This document shows positions 55,801-64,000 of a stretch of DNA of 64,000 bases, piece after piece. Source of the stretch: Halomonas ventosae (GTDB lineage: Bacteria; Pseudomonadota; Gammaproteobacteria; Pseudomonadales; Halomonadaceae). The translations under genes and the position numbers were made by a program. The first letter of the stretch is position 1; every line of letters begins with the position of its first letter. The stretch lies in contig NZ_SNZJ01000007.1 in the NCBI RefSeq assembly GCF_004363555.1, forward strand, positions 147,598-211,597, written 5' to 3'. Under the pieces are notes generated by a model. That model was given only the letters and a program-made list of their open reading frames with translations. It did not search any database and had not been told where the DNA came from.

Positions 55801-56820
55801 GACGACCAGGTGCGGGTGACCCTCTTCGAGGAGCCGCTGCTGGAGACTACCCGGTTGCTGGCCGAGCGCACCTGGGCCGAGACCAGCTACCGCCTGCAGG
55901 CGCTGCGCGACAACGCCGACTGCGCCAAGAGCGAGTTCGATGGCCTGCTCGACGGTCGCGACCCCGGGCTCAGTGCCCAGCCTACCTTCGAGGTCGACGA
56001 GGACATCGCCGCCCCCTATGTCCAGGCACCCCAGCTCAACAAGACGCGCCCGGCGGTGGCCGTGCTGCGCGAGCAGGGCGTCAACGGCCAGCTGGAGATG
56101 GCCTGGGCCTTCGACCGCGCCGGCTTCGAGGCGGTGGACGTGCACATGAGCGATATCCTCGAGGGGCGGGTGTCGCTGGAGGCGTTCAAGGGCCTGGTGG
56201 CCTGCGGCGGCTTCTCCTATGGCGACGTGCTGGGCGCCGGCGGCGGATGGGCCAAGTCGGTGCTCTTCAACCCACGCGCCCGGGAGCAGTTCGCGGCCTT
56301 CTTCGCGCGCGACGACAGCTTCTCCCTGGGGGTGTGCAACGGCTGCCAGATGCTCGCCCAGCTCCGTGAGCTGATCCCCGGGGCCGAGGCCTGGCCGCGC
56401 TTCGTGCGCAACGAGTCCGAGCAGTTCGAGGCCAGGGTCTCCATGGTGCAGGTGGAGGAGAGCCCGTCGATCCTGCTGGCCGGCATGGAGGGCTCGCGCC
56501 TGCCCATCGCCGTGGCCCACGGCGAGGGCCGCGCCGAGTTCCGCGACAGTGCTCACCTGCGCGGCATCCAGGGCAGCGGCCAGGTCGCCCTGCGCTTCCT
56601 GGACAATCATGGCCAGGTGACCACCCGCTACCCGGCCAACCCCAATGGCTCGCCCTCCGGCATCACCGGCCTGACCACGCCCGACGGCCGGGTCACCATC
56701 ATGATGCCGCACCCCGAGCGGGTGGTGCGCGCGGTGACCAACTCCTGGCGGCCCGCCGAGTGGACCCGCGACGGCGCCTGGATGCGCCTGTTCCGCAACG
56801 CGCGTGTCTGGCTGGGCTGA
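52870..56820 (+). CDS. purL: Phosphoribosylformylglycinamidine synthase
   Basis: PurL catalyses step four of purine synthesis, FGAR plus glutamine and ATP to FGAM. This 1316-aa protein is the large single-chain form of gammaproteobacteria (E. coli 1295). Order: N-terminal domain, linker, two FGAM-synthetase half-domains, and a C-terminal class I glutaminase. Signatures: [61 protein letters not shown], and the glutaminase nucleophile Cys1156 in GVCNGCQML with partners in [11 protein letters not shown] and [11 protein letters not shown] hairpin terminator follows. Confidence 0.98.
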   Translation: MLELRGAPALSAFRHAKLLDALRASVPEVESLHADHVHFVDHDGDLGDDERRLLEQLLDYGPARAEEGRAEGQLFLVVPRIGTQSPWSSKATDIAHNCGLDRVRRIERGVAYRVKVAGALSETAFEQIRAALHDRMTESVLADASDAARLFAHHAPAPLGSVDVLEGGREALVTANAELGLALAEDEIDYLVEAFRDLGRNPTDVELMMFAQANSEHCRHKIFNADWVVDGEAQSHSLFRMIKNTHECSPGDILSAYSDNAAVIRGSEAPRFFPAPLSGKEGERAVYGSTREPIQILMKVETHNHPTAIAPHPGAATGAGGEIRDEGATGIGGKPKAGLTGFTVSNLRIPEFVQPWEAFDYGKPERIQSALEIMLEGPIGGAAFNNEFGRPNLAGVFRTYEQDALGHDGIERRGYHKPIMLAGGYGNIRDGHVQKGEIPVGGKLIVMGGPAMLIGLGGGAASSMASGTSSADLDFASVQRGNPEMERRAQEVIDRCWALGRENPIRFIHDVGAGGLSNALPELVKDGERGGLFDLRAVPNAEPGMSPLEIWCNEAQERYVLAVAPEDLATFEALCERERCPYAVVGEASEAHHLAVTDGHFESQPVDLPMSVLFGKPPKMQREFQRRDKTLSGVMLDNLDLREAMDRVLRLPAVASKSFLITIGDRSITGQVARDQMVGPWQVPVADVAVTTASFDTHAGEAMAMGERPPVALIDPAASARLAVAETITNLAAAPIDKLGDIKLSANWMSAADHPGENQALYDAVHAVGMELCPALGIAIPVGKDSMSMRTAWEEENAQGEAEEKSVTSPLSLSVTGFAPVSDAMWTLTPQINLEQDESDLLLIDLGGGRNRLGGSALAQVYGQVGNECPDLDDPEDLKAFFAVIQGLNAEGTLLAYHDRSDGGLLVTLLEMAFAAHAGLEIKLDWLIDEPVDAFNALFAEELGAVIQVNRRHTEAVLAQFAAAGIETCGVIARPRYDDQVRVTLFEEPLLETTRLLAERTWAETSYRLQALRDNADCAKSEFDGLLDGRDPGLSAQPTFEVDEDIAAPYVQAPQLNKTRPAVAVLREQGVNGQLEMAWAFDRAGFEAVDVHMSDILEGRVSLEAFKGLVACGGFSYGDVLGAGGGWAKSVLFNPRAREQFAAFFARDDSFSLGVCNGCQMLAQLRELIPGAEAWPRFVRNESEQFEARVSMVQVEESPSILLAGMEGSRLPIAVAHGEGRAEFRDSAHLRGIQGSGQVALRFLDNHGQVTTRYPANPNGSPSGITGLTTPDGRVTIMMPHPERVVRAVTNSWRPAEWTRDGAWMRLFRNARVWLG

Positions 56821-56831
56821 TCCCAGACGAC

Positions 56832-56861
56832 ACGGAAGGCGGCCCGAGGGCCGCCTTCCGT
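56832..56861. terminator. Terminator after purL
   Basis: Perfect 14-bp stem (ACGGAAGGCGGCCC and its complement) with a GA loop, 11 bases after the purL stop. It lacks a T run; it lies between convergent purL and the small helical protein and may act in both directions. Confidence 0.7.
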
Positions 56862-56899
56862 CATGACGGGGTCGTGTCAGGATCGTGTCGCGTTGCCGG

Positions 56900-57400
56900 T
56901 CAGGCGCGGCGGCGCTCTCCCGAAGCGGTGCCGCGATCGAGGCAGTGCTCGCTCAGGATGGCCAGCTCCGCCCGCTTCTGGCGGGCAATCGCCTCGAACT
57001 CGTGGCCCAGGGAGGAGGCCGCGCCGAATTCGCCGAGCCGCACATAGAACTGCCGGGACACGGCGGCATCGGCCATGGCCTGGGACAGGGCGTCCCGCGC
57101 CATCATCAGGCTGTCGATCAGCCCCGGTGGTGACACGGCCCGCGCCGTCAGGCGCGTGTCCGCCTCGATGTGCGGTGCCTCCAGGCCGAGGCGACGTGCG
57201 GCCCGGGCGAGGCCCGACAGGCGCGTCTCGCACTCGATGCCCAGCGTCGCCATCAGCCGGCTGGTGGCGCTGCTGAAGGCGAGGAAGCGGAAGGCGAGGC
57301 CGCGGTAGCGCTCGAGTTCGTCACGCTCATGGTCGCGGGCAAGGCCCAGGAGCTCCTCGGGCAGCAGGCGGGGGGTGCCGGTTGTTGGAATTGTGTGCAT
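56900..57400 (-). CDS. Small helical protein of unknown function
   Basis: A 166-aa protein of four or so amphipathic helices (LPEELLGLARDHERDELERYRGLAFRFLAFSSATSRLMATLGIECETRL and others). The E-R-Y-R-x-L-A-x-R-F-L pattern and an E-H/E-C-E pairing look ferritin-like, as in small DUF892/hemerythrin-type proteins, but the metal ligands are not certain. GGAG precedes the ATG at 57400; the longer frame is less likely. It is convergent with purL and divergent from radD. Confidence 0.55.
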   Translation of the reverse strand: MHTIPTTGTPRLLPEELLGLARDHERDELERYRGLAFRFLAFSSATSRLMATLGIECETRLSGLARAARRLGLEAPHIEADTRLTARAVSPPGLIDSLMMARDALSQAMADAAVSRQFYVRLGEFGAASSLGHEFEAIARQKRAELAILSEHCLDRGTASGERRRA

Positions 57401-57661
57401 GGCGCTCTCCTCTATCGGGAGTCTTGGAAAGGTGCCATGCTCAAGCAGGCTAGCGACGTTCGACATGACCCGGATCAAGTTTCTGCCGGTCGCGCCTGCG
57501 AAGCGTCGATCTCATACGTGGCCTGTCGGCAATGTCGTCGGTTTCCTGACCGGCTGGTCGATGATTCGGGAGGCCGAAGGGCCATTACGCTTCGCTTGCC
57601 CCCTGACGAGCGTGCGACGCCTCGCTAAGATGGCGGCCCGTCTCGCCATCCCGGACCCTGC

Positions 57662-59494
57662 ATGCCTGCCTCCGCCGCTCCCCCATCCCGTGCCGCGCCG
57701 CCCTCCCTGCGCCCCTACCAGCAGGAGGCGGTTCGGCGTGTCGTGGCGCATTTCCGCGGCTCCAGCGAGCCGGCGGTGGTGGTGCTGCCCACCGGCAGCG
57801 GCAAGTCGCTGGTGATCGCCGAGCTGGCGCGCCTGGCCCGGGGGCGGGTGCTGGTGCTGGCCCATGTGCGCGAACTGGTGGAACAGAACCACGCCAAGTA
57901 CCTCGCCTACGGCCTCGAGGCCGATATCTTCAGCGCCGGCCTGGGGCGCAAGGAGACCGGGCGCCAGGTGGTGTTCGGCTCGGTGCAGTCGGTGGTGCGC
58001 AACCTCGAGCGCTTCGCCGCGCCGGAGCATCCACGCGGCCCCTTCACCCTGCTGGTGGTCGACGAGTGCCATCGGGTCTCGCCGGCCGAGGACTCCAGCT
58101 ATCGCCAGGTGATCGATCGCCTGCGCGCGGCCAACCCGCGCCTCAAGATCCTCGGCCTCACGGCGACCCCCTATCGTCTCGGCCAGGGCTTCATCTATCA
58201 CCGTCACCACCACGGCATGGTGCGCGGCGAGGCGGAGAGCTTCTTTCAGGAGTGCGTCTTCGAGCAGCCGCTGCGGCTGATGGTCAAGCAGGGCTACCTG
58301 GCCGAGCCACGGCGCATCGATGCCGCCGTCGAGCGTTATGACTTCTCGGCCCTCGCCCCGGGCTCCAGCGGACTCTTCCGCGAGGAGGAGCTCAACCGGG
58401 TGGTGGCCGGCCACCGCGCTACCCCGGGCATCATCGCCGAGGTGGTGGCGCGGGCCGCCGACCGCCAGGGGGTGATGCTCTTCGCGGCAAGCGTCGCCCA
58501 TGCCGAGGAGATCCTCGGCTACCTGCCGGCGGGGGAGGCGGCGCTGGTCACCGGTGAGACGCCCTCTGCCGAGCGCGAGCGGCTCATCGGCGCCTTCAAG
58601 GCCCGCGAGCTCAAGTACCTGGTCAACGTGGCGGTGCTGACCACCGGCTTCGACGCGCCCCATGTGGACCTGATCGCCATCCTGCGCCCCACCGAGTCGG
58701 TGAGCCTCTACCAGCAGATCGTCGGCCGCGGCCTGCGCCTCTCGCCGGGCAAGCGCGACTGCCTGGTCCTCGACTACGCCGGCAACCCCTGGGACCTCTA
58801 TGCCCCGGAGGTGGGCTCGCCCAGGCCCGCCTCCGACAGCGAGCCGGTGCAGGTCGAGTGCCCCGCCTGCGGCCATGCCAACCTCTTCTGGGGCAAGCGT
58901 GACGGCGAACTGGTGATCGAGCACTTCGGGCGGCGCTGCCAGGGGCTGGTGCATGCCGAGCGCGGCAGCCCTGGCGCGGCGTCGGGCGCCTGTAAACAGC
59001 GCCAGTGCGACTTCCGTTTCCGCTTCAAGGTGTGTGGCGACTGCGGCGCCGAGAACGATATTGCCGCGCGGCGCTGCCACGGCTGCCAGACCCTGCTGGT
59101 GGACGCCGACGACAAGCTGAAGGAGGCGCTGCGCCTGCGCGATGCGCGGGTGCTGCGCGTGGCCGGCATGCAGCTCGAGGCCACGGTCAACGGCCGCGGC
59201 CTGCCGCGATTGAAGGTGACCTATCATGACGAGGACGGTGCCACGCTGTCGGAGTGGTTCGCCCTGGAGACCCCGGCCCAGCGCGCCGCCTTCTCGGCGG
59301 CCTTCCTGCGTGACCACCTGCGCGCCCCGGGCGTGCCCTTCCGTCCCACCACCCCCGAGGAGGTGATCGTCGAGCGTCGGCGCCTGCGCCACCCCGACTT
59401 CGTGGTGGGGCGCAAGGTGGGACGCCACTGGCAGGTGCGCGAGAAGCTCTTCGACTACGTCGGGCGCTATCGCAAGGCCGCTGAGGCGGAGTAG
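57662..59494 (+). CDS. radD: SF2 helicase RadD (YejH)
   Basis: RadD is a DNA-repair helicase of Superfamily 2 that helps process recombination intermediates and interacts with SSB. The 610-aa product matches E. coli Yej[10 protein letters not shown], Walker [84 protein letters not shown], and [15 protein letters not shown]. The C-terminal zinc-binding region has [13 protein letters not shown] and [18 protein letters not shown]. The start at 57662 adds about 10 residues to the E. coli N-terminus. Confidence 0.96.
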   Translation: MPASAAPPSRAAPPSLRPYQQEAVRRVVAHFRGSSEPAVVVLPTGSGKSLVIAELARLARGRVLVLAHVRELVEQNHAKYLAYGLEADIFSAGLGRKETGRQVVFGSVQSVVRNLERFAAPEHPRGPFTLLVVDECHRVSPAEDSSYRQVIDRLRAANPRLKILGLTATPYRLGQGFIYHRHHHGMVRGEAESFFQECVFEQPLRLMVKQGYLAEPRRIDAAVERYDFSALAPGSSGLFREEELNRVVAGHRATPGIIAEVVARAADRQGVMLFAASVAHAEEILGYLPAGEAALVTGETPSAERERLIGAFKARELKYLVNVAVLTTGFDAPHVDLIAILRPTESVSLYQQIVGRGLRLSPGKRDCLVLDYAGNPWDLYAPEVGSPRPASDSEPVQVECPACGHANLFWGKRDGELVIEHFGRRCQGLVHAERGSPGAASGACKQRQCDFRFRFKVCGDCGAENDIAARRCHGCQTLLVDADDKLKEALRLRDARVLRVAGMQLEATVNGRGLPRLKVTYHDEDGATLSEWFALETPAQRAAFSAAFLRDHLRAPGVPFRPTTPEEVIVERRRLRHPDFVVGRKVGRHWQVREKLFDYVGRYRKAAEAE

Positions 59495-59620
59495 GGGGCC
59501 TGTCGCCGGTAAAGCCCTGCGCTCCCGGTAGCCCGGCCAGCTGAGTGTCAGAGCTGTCTCCAGCGCCGCGCTCTTGCTAGACTGCCCCGTTGTTCCTGCG
59601 TCCCCGGAGAGGCACGTCGC

Positions 59621-60559
59621 GTGAGCGTCACCCCCGATACCGCCAGCCCCCAACAGACCGATGCCGCGGCCGGCCACGCCGCGGTGCTGGGGCGGCTGTT
59701 CGACGAGCCGATCACCCAGCTGCCGGAGGATCTCTATATCCCGCCGGAGGCGCTGCGCGTCTTCCTCGAGGCCTTCGAGGGGCCGCTGGACCTGCTGCTC
59801 TACCTGATCCGCCGCCAGAACCTGGATATCCTGGCCATCGACGTCGCCGCCATCACCCGCCAGTACATCGAGTACGTGGAACTGATGAAGGCCATGGAGA
59901 TCGAGCTGGCCGGGGAGTACCTGCTGATGGCGGCCATGCTGGCCGAGATCAAGTCGCGCACCCTGCTGCCGCGCCCGCCGAAGGAGGGCGGTGACGACGA
60001 GGAGGAGGATCCGCGCGCCGAGCTGATCCGCCGGCTGCAGGAGTACGAGCGGCTCAAGCACGCCGCCGAGTCGCTGGCCGAGCTGCCGCGCCTGGGGCGT
60101 GACTGGTTCCCGGCCCGGGCGGCCCTGCCGTCCCTGGAAGCACGGTTGATCCACCCCGACGTGGAGCTCGACGAGCTGCTCGGGGCCCTGGCCGGCATCC
60201 TGCGCCGCGCGGAGCTCAACCAGGCCCACCAGATCAGCCGCGAGGGGCTCTCGACCCGGGAGCGCATGCTGGCGATCATGGAGCGCCTGGACCACGAGCA
60301 CTACACCGCCTTCGAGGCGCTGTTCACCCTCGAGGAAGGGCGGGCCGGGGTCATCGTCACCTTCATGGCGATCCTCGAGCTCGCCAAGGAGGCGATGATC
60401 GAGATCGTGCAGAATGCCCCGCTCTCGCCGATCCACGTGCGGGCGCGGCTGGACGAACAGGAGGCCTACGCGCCGGAGGCCCTGGAAGAGGGCGAGGGCG
60501 ACGAGAGCCCCTTCGACGATGACCGTCGCGACAACCCGGACGGGAGCGATCCGGCATGA
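59621..60559 (+). CDS. scpA: Segregation and condensation protein A
   Basis: ScpA is the kleisin partner that, with ScpB and SMC/MukB-like ATPases, compacts chromosomes. The 312-aa product starts at the GTG at 59621 and has the family core FEGPLDLLLYLIRRQNLDILAIDVAAITRQYIEYVELMKAMEIELAGEYLLMAAMLAEIKSRTLLPRP, a charged linker (EEEDPRAELIRRLQEYERLKHAAESLAEL) and a C-terminal winged helix (FEALFTLEEGRAGVIVTFMAILELAKE). It starts a gene chain scpA-scpB-rluB. Confidence 0.95.
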   Translation: MSVTPDTASPQQTDAAAGHAAVLGRLFDEPITQLPEDLYIPPEALRVFLEAFEGPLDLLLYLIRRQNLDILAIDVAAITRQYIEYVELMKAMEIELAGEYLLMAAMLAEIKSRTLLPRPPKEGGDDEEEDPRAELIRRLQEYERLKHAAESLAELPRLGRDWFPARAALPSLEARLIHPDVELDELLGALAGILRRAELNQAHQISREGLSTRERMLAIMERLDHEHYTAFEALFTLEEGRAGVIVTFMAILELAKEAMIEIVQNAPLSPIHVRARLDEQEAYAPEALEEGEGDESPFDDDRRDNPDGSDPA

Positions 60560-61416
60560 CCGCCATGGAGTTTCCCGATGCCCTGGACGAGATCCTCGAG
60601 GCGGCGCTGCTGGCGGCCGGGGAGCCGCTGGGGCTGGAGCGTCTGGAGGGGCTGTTCGATGACCACGAGCGCCCGCCGCGGCGTGCCCTGCGCGAGGCCC
60701 TGGAACGCCTGGGGGGCCGCCACGAACGGGGGGCCATGGAGCTGATCGAGACCGCCTCGGGCTACCAGCTGCGTATCCGCCCGCGCCTCTCGCCCTGGGT
60801 GTCACGGCTCTGGGACGAGCGGCCCCAGCGCTACTCCCGGGCGCTGCTGGAGACCCTGGCGCTGATCGCCTATCGCCAGCCGGTGACCCGCGGCGACATC
60901 GAGGAGGTGCGGGGCGTGACGGTGAGCGGCTCGATCATGCGCACCCTGCTCGACCGCGGCTGGATCCGCGTGGTGGGCCACCGCGACGTGCCGGGGCGCC
61001 CGGCGGTCTATGCCACCACGCGAAGCTTCCTCGATGACTTCGGCCTCAAGACCCTCGACGAACTGCCGCCGATGCACGAGCTCAAGCACTTCGAGGAGCC
61101 GACGCTGGAGGAGGAGCCACCCCCGCCCCAGCACGAGCTGCTGGCCCAGGCGGACGAGGCAGTCGATGGCACGACCGAGGCGGACGAGACAGACGACCAG
61201 ACGTTGCCCGAGGCGGGCGACGAGGCGGCCCAGCAGGCCGCCGACCCGACGGCCGGGAGGGCCGACGAAGACGAACACGCCGGGACGGCGTCCGAGCGGG
61301 CAGGGCTGAGCTTCGCCGATCTGGAGGCTCGCCTGTCCGAACGTGCCCGGAGCCGCGTCGCCGATGACGCTGCCCCGGGGACGGAATCCACATCCAGTGA
61401 GAATGACGACCGATGA
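60556..61416 (+). CDS. scpB: Segregation and condensation protein B
   Basis: ScpB forms a dimer that binds ScpA and stabilises the condensin complex. This 286-aa product has two winged helices: [24 protein letters not shown] and [75 protein letters not shown]. The C-terminal about 100 residues are a disordered, acidic Glu/Ala/Asp-rich tail, longer than in E. coli-type relatives. The start overlaps the scpA stop by 4 bases (ATGA). Confidence 0.95.
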   Translation: MTAMEFPDALDEILEAALLAAGEPLGLERLEGLFDDHERPPRRALREALERLGGRHERGAMELIETASGYQLRIRPRLSPWVSRLWDERPQRYSRALLETLALIAYRQPVTRGDIEEVRGVTVSGSIMRTLLDRGWIRVVGHRDVPGRPAVYATTRSFLDDFGLKTLDELPPMHELKHFEEPTLEEEPPPPQHELLAQADEAVDGTTEADETDDQTLPEAGDEAAQQAADPTAGRADEDEHAGTASERAGLSFADLEARLSERARSRVADDAAPGTESTSSENDDR

Positions 61417-62270
61417 GCACTACCACCGAGAAACTGCAGAAGGTCCTGGCACGCGCCGGGCTGGGCTCGCGCCGCGAGATGGAAACGGCCATCGCCGACG
61501 GCCGGGTCAAGGTCAATGGCAAGGTGGCGACCCTGGGCGACCGCATCGAGATGCGCGACCGGGTGGCCCTCGACGACCGCCCGGTGACCCTGCGCGGCGC
61601 CGAGGAGGTGCCGCGCCGGGTGATCATGTACAACAAGCCCGAGGGTGAATTGTGTACACGCAAGGACCCGGAAGGGCGGCGCACCGTCTTCGATCGCCTG
61701 CCGCGCCTCAAGGGCGAGCGCTGGATCGCCATCGGCCGCCTGGACATCAATACCAGCGGCCTGCTGCTGTTCACCACCGACGGGGAACTGGCCAACAAGC
61801 TGATGCACCCCTCCACCGAGGTGGAGCGTGAGTATGCCGTTCGCGTGATGGGCGAGGTGAAGAAGGAGCAGGTGGTGGCCATGGTCGAGGGCGTGATGCT
61901 CGACGACGGACCGGCGCGCTTCACCGACGTCCAGGAGTTCGGCGGCGAGGGCATCAACACCTGGTTCCACGTGGTCATCATGGAGGGCCGCAATCGCGAG
62001 GTGCGCCGGCTCTGGGAGTCCCAGGGGCTGACCGTCAGCCGCCTCAAGCGGGTGCGCTACGGCAATATCTTCCTCGACAAGCGCACCAAGGCGGGCGAGT
62101 GGGTAGAGCTCTCCCAGGACGAGATCGATGACCTCTCGGCGACGGCGGGTCTGGAAGCACGCAAGGTGCCGGAGCTGACCCCGGACGAGAAGAACCGCTG
62201 GAGCCGCGACAAGCACAAGCGCCGCCCGGTGCAGGCCATGCGCAAGCCCAAGGGCCAGCGCGGGCGCTGA
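61413..62270 (+). CDS. rluB: 23S rRNA pseudouridine(2605) synthase RluB
   Basis: RluB isomerises U2605 in 23S rRNA. The 285-aa product has an N-terminal S4 RNA-binding domain ([30 protein letters not shown]), and the catalytic block [28 protein letters not shown] with the active Asp. It ends in a basic, disordered tail ([24 protein letters not shown]) typical of RluB. The ATG overlaps the scpB stop by 4 bases. Confidence 0.95.
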   Translation: MSTTTEKLQKVLARAGLGSRREMETAIADGRVKVNGKVATLGDRIEMRDRVALDDRPVTLRGAEEVPRRVIMYNKPEGELCTRKDPEGRRTVFDRLPRLKGERWIAIGRLDINTSGLLLFTTDGELANKLMHPSTEVEREYAVRVMGEVKKEQVVAMVEGVMLDDGPARFTDVQEFGGEGINTWFHVVIMEGRNREVRRLWESQGLTVSRLKRVRYGNIFLDKRTKAGEWVELSQDEIDDLSATAGLEARKVPELTPDEKNRWSRDKHKRRPVQAMRKPKGQRGR

Positions 62271-62306
62271 GCAAGGTTCCGCCTTGCGACCAATGGCAAA
62301 AATCGC

Positions 62307-62335
62307 TTGCCATCACGGGGGCAGATCAGTAATAT
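62307..62335 (+). promoter_or_regulatory. Promoter of the tRNA-Lys genes
   Basis: TTGCCA (62307-62312) and TAATAT (62330-62335) with a 17-base spacer. The GC-rich stretch CTGCACCC right after the -10, near the likely start of transcription, resembles a stringent-response discriminator. First tRNA starts 17 bases downstream. Confidence 0.7.
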
Positions 62336-62351
62336 CTGCACCCGTTCGGAG

Positions 62352-62427
62352 GGGTCGTTAGCTCAGTTGGTAGAGCAGTTGGCTTTTAACCAATTGGTCG
62401 TAGGTTCGAATCCTACACGACCCACCA
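62352..62427 (+). tRNA. tRNA-Lys (anticodon UUU), copy 1
   Basis: 76 nt including encoded CCA. Acceptor stem GGGTCGT pairs with ACGACCC; D-arm AGCTCAGTTGGTAGAGC; anticodon loop CTTTTAA between TTGG and CCAA, giving TTT; T-arm GTAGGTTCGAATCCTAC. Confidence 0.98.
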
Positions 62428-62457
62428 TCCGAGCCTGAATGCTTGCCTGCAAGCACC

Positions 62458-62533
62458 GGGTCGTTAGCTCAGTTGGTAGAGCAGTTGGCTTTTAACCAAT
62501 TGGTCGTAGGTTCGAATCCTACACGACCCACCA
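62458..62533 (+). tRNA. tRNA-Lys (anticodon UUU), copy 2
   Basis: Identical in sequence to the copy at 62352-62427, 30 bases downstream and on the same strand; likely one transcript. A terminator follows at 62540. Confidence 0.98.
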
Positions 62534-62539
62534 GATTCG

Positions 62540-62568
62540 CGCCCCCGCCTCCTCGTGAGGCGGGGGCG
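62540..62568 (+). terminator. Terminator of the tRNA-Lys operon
   Basis: Perfect 12-bp stem (CGCCCCCGCCTC and its complement), 5-base loop, then TTCTG. It begins 7 bases after the second tRNA. Confidence 0.8.
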
Positions 62569-62781
62569 TTCTGCGTATGGGGCAAGGTAACGCCTCCTTG
62601 GCAGACTTTCCTCACCCGAAACGAACAATCGCCGGCCAATCTGGTCTAGAATGGCGTTGGGTCGGCCATCGCGAGAGACGCAGCGGTTGGCCCTCTGGCG
62701 TGTTGCCCCGTGCGGAGTGCACGAGCGGCGGCACCTGGTGTAACGCAGGGGGAGCCCCTGCCGGTCACAGTGGTAGACACG

Positions 62782-63810
62782 ATGACGATCATGACTTCCC
62801 GTGCCGATCTGCGCGAGCAGCTCGCACGTACCTACTGCCCCACCCGCATTCCCGCCGAGGACGAGGCGCGCATCGAGGAGATCAAGCGTCTGCTCGAGGC
62901 CCATAATGCCGTGCTGGTGGCGCACTACTATACCGATGATGCCATCCAGCAGCTCGCCGAGGAGACCGGCGGCTGCGTGGCCGACTCCCTGGAGATGGCC
63001 CGCTTCGGTGCCCGCCACGAGGCGGATACCCTGGTGGTGGCCGGCGTGCGATTCATGGGCGAGACGGCCAAGATCCTCTCACCGGAGAAGCGGGTGCTGA
63101 TGCCCACCCTGGAGGCGACCTGCTCGCTGGACGTGGGTTGCCCGGCCGACGAATTCAGCGCCTTCTGCGACGCCCATCCCGACCGCACCGTGTTGGTCTA
63201 TGCCAACACCTCCGCGGCGGTGAAGGCGCGTGCCGACTGGGTGGTGACTTCCTCCATCGCCGTGGACGTGATCGAGCACCTCCAGGCACGCGGCGAGAAG
63301 ATCCTCTGGGCCCCGGACAAGCACCTGGGGGGCTATATCCAGAAGCAGACCGGCGCCGACATGCTGCTCTGGGACGGTGCCTGCATCGTCCACGAGGAGT
63401 TCAAGGCCCAGGGCGTCGAGGACCTCAAGGGGCTCTACCCCGAGGCAGCCGTGCTGGTTCACCCCGAATCGCCGGCCTCGGTGGTCGAGCTGGCCGACGT
63501 GGCGGGCTCCACCTCCCAGCTGATCAAGGCGGCGAAGGAGCTGCCCCACGACAAGCTGATCGTGGCGACCGACCGCGGCATCTTCTTCAAGATGCAGCAG
63601 GCGGTGCCAGAGAAGACGCTCTTCGAGGCGCCCACCGCCGGCCATGGCGCAACCTGCAAGAGCTGCGCCCATTGCCCCTGGATGGCGATGAACGCCCTGG
63701 ACAACCTGGCCGGCACCCTGCGTGATGGCTCGGGCGAGATCTTCGTCGACGACGCGCTGCGCCTGGCCGCCCTCAAGCCGCTGGAGCGGATGCTCAACTT
63801 CCAGAAATAA
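62782..63810 (+). CDS. nadA: Quinolinate synthase A
   Basis: NadA condenses iminoaspartate with dihydroxyacetone phosphate to quinolinate, the second step of NAD synthesis. The about 342-aa product has [95 protein letters not shown], and [18 protein letters not shown]. These carry the three cysteines of the [4Fe-4S] cluster (TLEATC, an internal one and the C-terminal CxxCxxC region). The start is between two ATGs (62782 or 62791); I take the first. An upstream open stretch lacks similarity. Confidence 0.95.
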   Translation: MTIMTSRADLREQLARTYCPTRIPAEDEARIEEIKRLLEAHNAVLVAHYYTDDAIQQLAEETGGCVADSLEMARFGARHEADTLVVAGVRFMGETAKILSPEKRVLMPTLEATCSLDVGCPADEFSAFCDAHPDRTVLVYANTSAAVKARADWVVTSSIAVDVIEHLQARGEKILWAPDKHLGGYIQKQTGADMLLWDGACIVHEEFKAQGVEDLKGLYPEAAVLVHPESPASVVELADVAGSTSQLIKAAKELPHDKLIVATDRGIFFKMQQAVPEKTLFEAPTAGHGATCKSCAHCPWMAMNALDNLAGTLRDGSGEIFVDDALRLAALKPLERMLNFQK

Positions 63811-63841
63811 CAGCGGCCAGGCCATAAGCGCCGAGCTACAA

Positions 63842-63880
63842 GAAACCCCCGAAGGCTGAGGCCTCCGGGGGTTTCCTTTG
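63842..63880 (+). terminator. Terminator of nadA
   Basis: GAAACCCCC pairs with GGGGGTTTC, with an inner AGGC/GCCT stem and TGAG loop, followed by CTTTG. The A tract on the 5' side and T-rich 3' side make it usable in both directions. Confidence 0.8.
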
Positions 63881-63905
63881 CTGCGGGTGATTTCACGCTG
63901 TTGGC

Positions 63906-64000
63906 TGATGTGCCCCCGGTTTTGTAGACACCTTGCCGACAACCGAAGGTAAGGTGCTATGCGCTTGAAAACTCGACGTCAGTTCTCGCTAGAGTTCAAA
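63906..64000 (+). mobile_element. Left end of a second insertion sequence (partial)
   Basis: The sequence changes after the nadA terminator to TGATGTGCCCCCGGTTTTGTAGACA, an IS-end-like tract starting at about 63906. A start codon follows at 63959. The element continues past the window, so the family cannot be confirmed; the pattern of a short leader and Arg/Lys-rich N-terminus suggests IS3. Confidence 0.6.
63959..64000 (+). CDS. Transposase start (OrfA-like), partial
   Basis: Fourteen codons visible: MRLKTRRQFSLEFK. The R-R-x-F-S-x-E-F-K pattern is the common beginning of IS3-family OrfA (helix-turn-helix) proteins. A GGT-rich AAGGTAAGGTG lies just upstream. The rest is outside the window. 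Confidence 0.6.
   Translation, partial: MRLKTRRQFSLEFK

Noticed and set aside
52897..56712. Very long antisense open frame opposite purL
   Set aside because: It mirrors the codon bias of purL on the other strand; purL is certain.
57512..60805. Antisense open frame opposite radD, scpA and the start of scpB
   Set aside because: Same reason: three conserved genes lie on the plus strand and the antisense protein has no domain.

Overview
The window is GC-rich chromosomal DNA from a gammaproteobacterium. The gene set points to Halomonadaceae or a close relative: a purL/mltF/tadA cluster, scpA-scpB-rluB, a RadD (YejH) helicase, DbpA, a LexA-controlled umuDC pair, a TRAP transporter and a creatinase/ectoine-hydrolase-like M24 protein. 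The taxonomic call is an inference from gene content only. Genes are densely packed. No gap between called genes exceeds 300 bases; the largest are about 297 bases (hypC/dbpA) and 275 bases (before the exported protein at 5182).

Layout. 1-1714: minus-strand hypC-hypA-hypB-hypD for [NiFe]-hydrogenase maturation, hypD running off the left edge. 2012-10110: dbpA, a RIO-type kinase, two exported small proteins, a thioredoxin-fold/DsbD-like membrane protein with a YebC/YeeN-family protein, an M24-fold hydrolase without metal ligands, and an exported metallo-beta-lactamase-fold enzyme. 10184-15461: a tight minus-strand operon of an acetyl-CoA-synthetase-like ligase, a 2-oxoacid dehydrogenase E1 alpha, E1 beta and E2, and a stand-alone acyl carrier protein, without an E3.

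15690-25844 is the most unusual part. A small stress-type protein precedes a very large TIR - STAND NTPase - transmembrane - WD40 gene split by an IS30-family element (1440 bp between the ends of its inverted repeats). After it come a convergent pair (glycine-zipper lipoprotein plus a secreted or anchored protein of unknown family) and a two-TM SLATT/DUF4231 protein directly followed by an ABC exporter. This resembles a TIR/SLATT defence or signalling locus whose sensor has been knocked out by an insertion.

25853-39616: a SleB-type cell-wall hydrolase; a BBE-like flavoenzyme with a divergent AraC regulator; a MgtC/DUF4010 membrane protein; a PAS-GGDEF-EAL c-di-GMP enzyme; a repeat-containing exported protein; a CoA-transferase; and umuDC behind a near-perfect LexA box.

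39733-49598: an SDR enzyme, then a roughly 9-kb minus-strand catabolic operon (GntR regulator, family III CoA-transferase, TRAP M, P and Q subunits, aconitase-family protein, HMG-CoA-lyase-family protein, MFS carrier). Two matching palindromes with the core TTGCATGCAA sit exactly 63 bp apart ahead of it. The parts suggest import, CoA activation, isomerisation and carbon-carbon cleavage of a hydroxy or branched di/tricarboxylic acid.

49744-63810 is core genome: tRNA-Thr, tesB, tadA, mltF, purL, a small helical protein, radD, scpA, scpB, rluB, two identical tRNA-Lys genes and nadA. The right edge cuts through the start of another insertion sequence.
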